Of a stretch of 20,334 nt of DNA, positions 15,583 to 20,334 are shown piece by piece. The notes beneath the pieces are model-generated. The model made no database searches and was not told the origin of the DNA. It worked only from the letters and a program-made list of their open reading frames with translations. The DNA lies in the NCBI GenBank assembly GCA_964492105.1, contig CAZBJB010000028.1:1-20334 (forward strand), read 5' to 3'. Every line of letters starts with the position of its first letter. Positions within the stretch are counted from its first letter, which is position 1. The DNA is from JAUZQZ01 sp964492105. GTDB lineage: Bacteria > Pseudomonadota > Zetaproteobacteria > Mariprofundales > Mariprofundaceae. Made by a program: the position numbers and the translations under genes.

Positions 15583-16485
15583 TTACGCGTTCGTCATAAA
15601 AACGGTACCTATTCCCTCATCCGTCAGAATTTCGAGCAGCACGGCATGAGATACCCTTCCATCAATAATATGTGCCCGCGATACGCCATGACTCACGGCA
15701 TCAAGACAGCAGTTCACTTTCGGAATCATGCCTCCTTCAATGATCCCGCTGTCTATCCACTGCCGGGCCTCATCAGTAGAAAGCCGGGACTTAAGGTTTT
15801 TGTCCGCATCCAGTACACCCGGAACATTAGTGAGCAGGATTAACTTGGCTGCCCCCAGCGCCATGGCAATGGCGCCGGCCACACTGTCAGCATTGATGTT
15901 GTAACGCGCACCAGCGGGTTTATCGTAACCCACGGGTGCAATTACGGGGATAAACCGATCCTGTTCCAGCAGTTCCAGGATACCGGTATTGATATGTTTA
16001 ACCTGGCCGACATGGCCCAAATCGATTGTTTCGGGAACATTAAACCCTTGAGCCTGGACGGATGTATCGGGTTTGATTTCAAGCTTGCGTGCGCAGATCA
16101 AACCGCCATCCTTGCCGGATAGACCCACGGCCTTGCCACCGGCATGATTGATATTGGCGACAATTTCCTTGTTGACGAGGCCGGCGAGTACCATTTCCAC
16201 GACATCCATGGTTTCGCTGTCCGTGATCCGCATGCCTGAAACGAAATTCGCCCGTTTACCAATCTTTTCCAGCATTCGGCCAATCTGGGGGCCACCGCCA
16301 TGCACGACCACGGGATTGACGCCGACCTGTTTGAGCAGGGTAACATCCGTGGCAAAACTGGCCTTCAGTTCGTCATCAACCATCGTATGACCACCGCATT
16401 TAATGACGACGGTCCGGTCGGTGAACCGCTGCAAATATGGCAGAGCCTCAATGAGTGTGGTCGCGCGTGATTGTGCATGTTTCAT
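15583..16485 (-). CDS. argB: Acetylglutamate kinase
   Basis: Phosphorylates N-acetyl-L-glutamate in arginine synthesis (amino-acid-kinase fold). The 300-residue product has VIKCGGH with catalytic K29, the GGGPQI glycine loop (63-68), the GLSGKDGG segment (118-125), and the late NINADSVAGAIAMALGA and GIIEGGMIPK motifs. The N-terminal helix before the first strand (residues 1-25) is the extension found in hexameric, arginine-inhibited enzymes, so feedback control by arginine is likely by inference. The start overlaps the stop of the upstream membrane-protein gene by 4 nt, and the stop is 1 nt from the next start, so all three genes are probably translated from one mRNA. Confidence 0.96.
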   Translation of the reverse strand: MKHAQSRATTLIEALPYLQRFTDRTVVIKCGGHTMVDDELKASFATDVTLLKQVGVNPVVVHGGGPQIGRMLEKIGKRANFVSGMRITDSETMDVVEMVLAGLVNKEIVANINHAGGKAVGLSGKDGGLICARKLEIKPDTSVQAQGFNVPETIDLGHVGQVKHINTGILELLEQDRFIPVIAPVGYDKPAGARYNINADSVAGAIAMALGAAKLILLTNVPGVLDADKNLKSRLSTDEARQWIDSGIIEGGMIPKVNCCLDAVSHGVSRAHIIDGRVSHAVLLEILTDEGIGTVFMTNA

Positions 16486-16979
16486 GCAGGCGTTTTCCGC
16501 TGTAAGGGTTCATTCCCATCCAGCATAACCTGCCAGATCAACAGCATGGCGCAGACAATCAGGGCAAGTCCCAGTCCGGCCATGACATTGGCACTACCGC
16601 CGCCCAGATGCATACCAACGGGAATAAAAACAACAATAGCCGGAATACTCAGCGCTATACGTGTCCAGTTTGCCGACTGTTTGAGGATCACGCTTGCCGC
16701 CCCCGGCACACTCATCAGAGCAAACAGTATAAATACAATCCAGTAGTTATCCTTGTCCACATTGCCTAGACGCTGCCAGACGCCGGAGGCGGATCCAGAA
16801 AGCCGAATCTCGATCAGCGCTCCGCAAACAATGATCAGCATGCCCGCGGCCAACCACATCAGCCAGCCCAGCCACTGTTTTTTCCGGGCCAGGTGATTGA
16901 CCCAGACTCCGTTGCCGATGACGTACATCATGCTGGCGTACGCGATGCCCCAGGCCATGTGCTGCGGTTGTAATTCCAT
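16482..16979 (-). CDS. Hypothetical inner-membrane protein with five predicted spans
   Basis: I do not recognise this 165-residue protein. It is strongly hydrophobic, with about five spans at residues 8-25, 37-57, 79-99, 107-126 and 131-152. Positive residues (ARKK) lie between spans 1 and 2, and there is a short charged tail (LDGNEPLQRKTPA). No catalytic or metal-binding motif stands out, apart from a GMHLGGGSANV glycine-rich loop before the last span. ATG 16979 has AGGA about 9 nt upstream. Its stop overlaps argB in an ATGA, and a good promoter lies about 70 nt upstream, so it leads the argB operon. Function is unknown; transport or sensing related to arginine would be guesswork. Confidence 0.75.
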   Translation of the reverse strand: MELQPQHMAWGIAYASMMYVIGNGVWVNHLARKKQWLGWLMWLAAGMLIIVCGALIEIRLSGSASGVWQRLGNVDKDNYWIVFILFALMSVPGAASVILKQSANWTRIALSIPAIVVFIPVGMHLGGGSANVMAGLGLALIVCAMLLIWQVMLDGNEPLQRKTPA

Positions 16980-17045
16980 ATTTTACCATCCTGTCCATGT
17001 AGCTGCATGCTTTGAAGCAGGCAGGCTAATCACTGATAATGCGGT

Positions 17046-17074
17046 ATCATAGCAGGGGGATAGTCATTCGTCAT
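17046..17074 (-). promoter_or_regulatory. Sigma-70-type promoter for the membrane protein-argB operon
   Basis: Read on the minus strand, ATGACG (17074-17069, four of six to TTGACA) and TATGAT (17051-17046, five of six to TATAAT) are 17 nt apart. They lie about 66 nt before the first start codon at 16979. No arginine-repressor box was recognised around it. Confidence 0.55.
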
Positions 17075-17177
17075 AGCCACAGGATATGCAAGAAAAACAG
17101 GCCCTAAACAGATAAAATGAATATAAATTAGGCAACATGAATATCAGGATGGACTGTAGTTATCCAATATTTCCCAT

Positions 17178-17193
17178 GATATCAACAAATATC
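17178..17193. promoter_or_regulatory. Dyad GATAT-N6-ATATC upstream of the sigma-54 site
   Basis: A perfect 5-bp inverted repeat with a 6-nt spacer lies 16 nt before the -24 element. It overlaps TATCAA-CAAA-TAT (17180-17192), a partial match to the IHF consensus WATCAA-N4-TTR. It could be an activator or IHF site; evidence is positional only. No NtrC-type TGCACC/GGTGCA pair was seen between 16980 and 17210. Confidence 0.25.
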
Positions 17194-17209
17194 GTACATT
17201 GGCATATTC

Positions 17210-17224
17210 GGCACAGGAAGTGCT
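17210..17224 (+). promoter_or_regulatory. Sigma-54 (-24/-12) promoter candidate for porin-glnK-amtB
   Basis: GGCACAGGAAGTGCT has GG at 17210-17211 and GC at 17222-17223 with the required 10 nt between them. It matches the TGGCAC-N5-TTGC pattern at all invariant positions, differing by C for the leading T and G for one T of the TTGC. Transcription would start near 17235, leaving a leader of about 42 nt before the porin ATG. A nitrogen-controlled sigma-54 promoter is what glnK-amtB usually has. Confidence 0.65.
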
Positions 17225-17276
17225 TATATGCAGGCATTGTATACAAACCCAGAGATTATCGTCCACGGAGAAAATA

Positions 17277-18419
17277 ATGGAAACGAAAACGAAGTGTTGT
17301 TTTGCAGTAGTACTGGCCGGCCTGATCGGGGTGGCATCCGTGCCTGGGCTATCTCATGCCGCCGACGGGAAGGCAAAAGTTCCAACGTTCAACGAGGTGC
17401 TGGATGCTTCAGGTGTCGAGGTTGCCGGTTATATTGACACTTCATATACCTATAGCGGCAACAAGAATGTCACCTTCGCGGATGGTACGCCAAACCGTGT
17501 ATTTGACCGTGAGCCCAACAGCTTCAATTTCAACATGGCGGAGTTGTCCATCAGCATGCAACCGGATGAAGGCTTTGGCGGCGTCGTGGTACTCAATGCC
17601 GGCACCGATGCGAATGTGACGGCAGCGGCAGGATCCGGAAACAAGGACAACTTCGACGTGCAGCAGGCCTTTGTTAGCTATAAAACGGGCGGCGCACACC
17701 TGATGTTTGGTAAATTTGCTACCCTGATGGGCGCCGAAGTGATCGAAAGTCCGGATAATCTGAACTTTTCCCGCTCCATCCTGTTTGGATACGCGATTCC
17801 GTTCACACATACAGGCGTGCGTTTACATTATGACATTAACGATATGCTGTCCGCTACCGTGGGTGTTAATAATGGTTGGGACAATCTGAAGGATAATAAC
17901 AAGCAAAAATCCGTTGAGGCTGCGATTTCCATCACACCGTCAGATGCGTGTTCACTAAGTATTCAGGGCATTAGCGGGCTCGAAGACGGTGCGACGAATG
18001 GGACGGGGATCGTGCAACAAGGCAACAGGAGTTTGATTGACGCCGTAGCGACGATCAACGCCACGGATCAGCTTACATTCGTGATCAATGCCGACTACGG
18101 TATCCAGAAAAGGGGAACAGCAACGGCTACCGCCGCCAGGTGGTGGGGTATAGCCGGCTATGGCAACTACCAGTTTACGGATCAGTGGCGTTTGGCCGTG
18201 CGTAGCGAATATTTTAATGACCGCGACGGCTTCCGTAGTGGTACCGCGCAACAATGGAAAGAGGCCACCGCGACATTGGCCTATGCCCCGACGAAGCATG
18301 TGGAACTGCGCGGTGAGTACCGTCACGACTGGTCGGATAAGCGTTCTTTTCTGAGGTCGAATGGAAAGGTCAGAAAAACGCAGGATACAGCCGCGCTTGA
18401 AGCAATTTACAAGTTCTAG
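17277..18419 (+). CDS. Outer-membrane beta-barrel porin (OmpL-like, beta-barrel porin-2 type)
   Basis: The 380-residue precursor has a signal peptide (METKTKCCFAVVLAGLIGVA, cleavage near SHA-AD, residue 28). A long domain of alternating polar and hydrophobic strands follows, ending in aromatic F (AIYKF), as barrel proteins do. The segment LNFSRSILFGYAIPFTHTGV and the early VAGYIDTSYTYS are typical of the putative beta-barrel porin-2 group. ATG 17277 has GGAG 6 nt upstream; an in-frame start at 17199 lies before the predicted promoter and is rejected. Its position as first gene before glnK-amtB, behind a sigma-54-type promoter, suggests it admits ammonium or small nitrogen compounds under nitrogen limitation; this role is inference. 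Confidence 0.85.
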   Translation: METKTKCCFAVVLAGLIGVASVPGLSHAADGKAKVPTFNEVLDASGVEVAGYIDTSYTYSGNKNVTFADGTPNRVFDREPNSFNFNMAELSISMQPDEGFGGVVVLNAGTDANVTAAAGSGNKDNFDVQQAFVSYKTGGAHLMFGKFATLMGAEVIESPDNLNFSRSILFGYAIPFTHTGVRLHYDINDMLSATVGVNNGWDNLKDNNKQKSVEAAISITPSDACSLSIQGISGLEDGATNGTGIVQQGNRSLIDAVATINATDQLTFVINADYGIQKRGTATATAARWWGIAGYGNYQFTDQWRLAVRSEYFNDRDGFRSGTAQQWKEATATLAYAPTKHVELRGEYRHDWSDKRSFLRSNGKVRKTQDTAALEAIYKF

Positions 18420-18467
18420 CCCGGACTATTCATCAATGCTGACAGCACGCCAATCAAGGAGAAGCGT

Positions 18468-18806
18468 ATGAAAATGATCAAGGCGATTTTAAAGCCTTTC
18501 AAACTCGACGAAGTCAAGGATGCACTGACGGGGATGGATATATCCGGTTTGACCGTATCTGAGGTACGTGGACACGGTCGACAGAAAGGGCATACGGAAC
18601 TCTATCGTGGTAACGAATACCAGGTAGATTTCGTTCCCAAGGTGGAAGTGACCGTCGTCGTATCCGCCAATCAGGTGGATGCAGCGGTGGATGCCATCGT
18701 CAAGGCTGCCAGGACGGATAAGGTGGGTGACGGCAAGATATTTATTCTGGATGTGGAACGCATCGTGCGTATTCGTACCGGTGAAGAAAATGCGGATGCA
18801 CTATAA
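18468..18806 (+). CDS. glnK: P-II family nitrogen regulatory protein
   Basis: Trimeric sensor of ATP/ADP and 2-oxoglutarate that gates AmtB and tunes nitrogen enzymes. The 112-residue product is exactly P-II length. It has the uridylylation-site Tyr51 in the T-loop (GHTELYRGNEYQVDF) and the nucleotide-binding KVGDGKIFILDV and IRTGEENADAL C-terminal region. Pairing with amtB argues for GlnK rather than GlnB. ATG 18468 has AAGGAG 6 nt upstream. The 48-nt gap after the porin begins, at the porin stop, with a motif like the end of repeat element A. No separate promoter is visible, so it is probably co-transcribed with the porin. Confidence 0.95.
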   Translation: MKMIKAILKPFKLDEVKDALTGMDISGLTVSEVRGHGRQKGHTELYRGNEYQVDFVPKVEVTVVVSANQVDAAVDAIVKAARTDKVGDGKIFILDVERIVRIRTGEENADAL

Positions 18807-18840
18807 TCTCAAGCAAAACTACAAAGAAGGAGAACACACA

Positions 18841-20133
18841 ATGAACAAGATCAACATGTCGATCATGGGCATTTTACCCGTAATCCTGCTGATGCCGGGC
18901 ATGGCTTTGGCCGATGGCCCGGCGAAGTTGAATACGGGTGATACCGCGTGGATGATCACGGCCACCGCGCTGGTGCTACTGATGACCCTGCCGGGACTGG
19001 CTCTGTTCTATGGGGGGATGGTGCGCAAAAAGAATGTGCTTTCTGTCTGTATGCAGACCATTGGCATTGCTGCATTGATGAGCGTGCTGTGGGTCGTATG
19101 TGGTTATTCACTGGCCTTTTCTGACGGCAATGCCTTTATCGGTGGATTGTCCAAGGCGTTTTTGCACGGTGTCGGTTACGGTACGCTGTCCGGGACGATT
19201 CCCGAAACCGTGTTCGTGACCTTCCAAATGACCTTTGCCATCATCACACCAGTGCTGATTATCGGCGCTTTTGCCGAACGTATGAAGTTCTCGGCGGTGA
19301 TGTTGTTCATGGGCGTCTGGCTACTGGCTGTCTATGCGCCGATCACGCATTGGGTATGGGGAGGCGGCTTCCTGCAGCACGCAGGCACACTCGATTTTGC
19401 CGGCGGCACCGTGGTGCATATTAATGCCGGCGTGGCCGGTCTGGTGTGCACACTGGTGTTGGGTAAACGCGTAGGTTTCCCGAAAGAATCCATGCTACCA
19501 CACAACTTGACATTAACCCTGATTGGCGCATCGCTTCTGTGGGTGGGCTGGTTTGGTTTTAATGCCGGATCCGCACTGGCGGCGAATGGTACGGCTGGCA
19601 TGGCCATGCTGGTTACGCAGGTCGCCACGGCTACGGCTGTTCTGGCATGGACATGTGCTGAGTGGGTGGTGTTCAGGAAGCCGAGTTTGCTGGGTGCATG
19701 TTCGGGCGCGGTGGCTGGTTTGGTAGCCATTACCCCGGCTTCCGGTTTTGTCGGGCCGATTGGGGCTCTGGCCATCGGCGCGGCTGCCGGTTTCGTGTGT
19801 TTCTGGGCGGTAACCAGCCTGAAGAAGATGATCGGTTATGATGATTCGCTGGATGCTTTTGGCGTACATGCCATGGGAGGCATTCTCGGCGCCATGTTAA
19901 CCGGTGTATTCGTATCCTCTTCATTTGGCGGGGCGGGCTTTGCTGAAGGCGTCACGATGGGACATCAGTTGGCCGTTCAGGCCAAGGCTGTACTCTTCAC
20001 GATTGTATACGATGCCGTTGTCACCTTCGTGATACTCAAGGTGATTGACATGATTGTGGGGCTGCGTGTTACCGAGGACGAAGAACGCGAGGGGCTGGAT
20101 ATTACCCAGCATGGTGAGCAGGTATACGAATAA
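18841..20133 (+). CDS. amtB: Ammonium transporter
   Basis: Inner-membrane trimeric channel for ammonium uptake, blocked by unmodified GlnK. The 430-residue precursor has a cleavable signal (ALA-DG, after residue 24) and about eleven spans. Against mature E. coli AmtB with an offset of 25, the key residues are in place: D185 (D160), the twin histidines H193 and H343 (H168, H318), gate phenylalanines F132 and F240 (F107, F215), W173 (W148) and S244 (S219). The C-terminal GLDITQHGEQVYE tail needed for GlnK binding is intact. ATG 18841 has AAGGAG about 8 nt upstream; the same frame reads back into glnK to 18679 but that extension is not real. It is 34 nt after glnK. Confidence 0.97.
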   Translation: MNKINMSIMGILPVILLMPGMALADGPAKLNTGDTAWMITATALVLLMTLPGLALFYGGMVRKKNVLSVCMQTIGIAALMSVLWVVCGYSLAFSDGNAFIGGLSKAFLHGVGYGTLSGTIPETVFVTFQMTFAIITPVLIIGAFAERMKFSAVMLFMGVWLLAVYAPITHWVWGGGFLQHAGTLDFAGGTVVHINAGVAGLVCTLVLGKRVGFPKESMLPHNLTLTLIGASLLWVGWFGFNAGSALAANGTAGMAMLVTQVATATAVLAWTCAEWVVFRKPSLLGACSGAVAGLVAITPASGFVGPIGALAIGAAAGFVCFWAVTSLKKMIGYDDSLDAFGVHAMGGILGAMLTGVFVSSSFGGAGFAEGVTMGHQLAVQAKAVLFTIVYDAVVTFVILKVIDMIVGLRVTEDEEREGLDITQHGEQVYE

Positions 20134-20334
20134 AGTATGCGAGTGTGATTGGATGATGTACTGGCGTTACCCTGAACTCTTCGTAAATCGCTGGGTATGG
20201 GGTCTACCGTCGGATTTTTGCATGGTAGCGGAGGCTAAGGGATTGTAAAGGTTATCTCGTCACAAGCCCTAAGCCTGCCCAGTATTTTCCAATCCATAAA
20301 TGCGTCTGAAATCCATCGGCCTGTTTTTTATTTC
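20134..20334. other. Region after amtB, truncated by the window edge
   Basis: No gene is supportable in these 201 bases. CCCTGAACTCTTCGTAAAT at 20170-20188 matches the left end of repeat element A, but the sequence after it does not match copies 1 or 2. CTACC and GGTAG (about 20204-20228) can pair across a 14-nt loop. No clear intrinsic terminator for amtB was found. Confidence 0.4.

Noticed and set aside
16980..17210. NtrC enhancer sites for the porin-glnK-amtB promoter
   Set aside because: No TGCACC/GGTGCA-type pair was found on reading both strands, so none is called.
1..20334. tRNA, rRNA, CRISPR array, prophage or complete insertion sequence
   Set aside because: No cloverleaf, regularly spaced direct repeats, phage structural genes or transposase reading frame was seen on either strand.

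Overview
The window reads as a chromosomal housekeeping region of a Beta- or Gammaproteobacterium, or a close relative such as Acidithiobacillia. The evidence is the order cmk-rpsA-ihfB-lapA-lapB-pyrF, an IHF beta subunit, the LapA/LapB pair found in LPS-making Proteobacteria, a prfB with the +1 frameshift signal, an SspA-like protein, and a porin-glnK-amtB block behind a sigma-54-type promoter. Genus cannot be named from the sequence. There are 19 protein genes. I saw no rRNA, tRNA, CRISPR array, phage gene or transposase.

Layout. 363-3118 (+) is cmk, rpsA, ihfB (nucleotide supply, translation, nucleoid). 3119-3563 is a gene-free gap filled by two short repeat elements. 3564-6824 (+) is lapA-lapB-pyrF-dgt, each gene overlapping the next by 4 nt. 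rlmB follows at 6977-7723 and ends 1 nt from a convergent zinc-binding gene (7725-7895, -). folB-folK (8002-8792, +) make folate precursors. After another repeat, 9084-12133 (+) encodes a three-subunit proton-translocating transhydrogenase (pntAA, pntAB, pntB). 12311-13418 is prfB with its programmed frameshift, followed by sspA. 14079-16979 (-) is a tight operon of a 5-TM membrane protein, argB, and a two-domain phosphotransferase/P-loop protein. 16980-17276 is a divergent promoter region. 17277-20133 (+) is porin-glnK-amtB, an ammonium-acquisition unit.

The genes are mostly ordinary. The least expected content is between them. A ~190-bp element (A, 3331-3522 and 8833-9019) has degenerate terminal inverted repeats, a strong internal hairpin and a conserved Shine-Dalgarno plus micro-ORF, and sits just upstream of lapA and pntAA. 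A second ~150-bp element (B, 3167-3326 minus and ~10216-10360 plus) has one copy inside the pnt operon. Lone copies of the element A terminal motif occur near 100, 18420 and 20170. A further GC-rich structured segment (12162-12245) precedes prfB. These look like small non-autonomous mobile or structured repeats; whether they are abundant in the genome cannot be told from this window.
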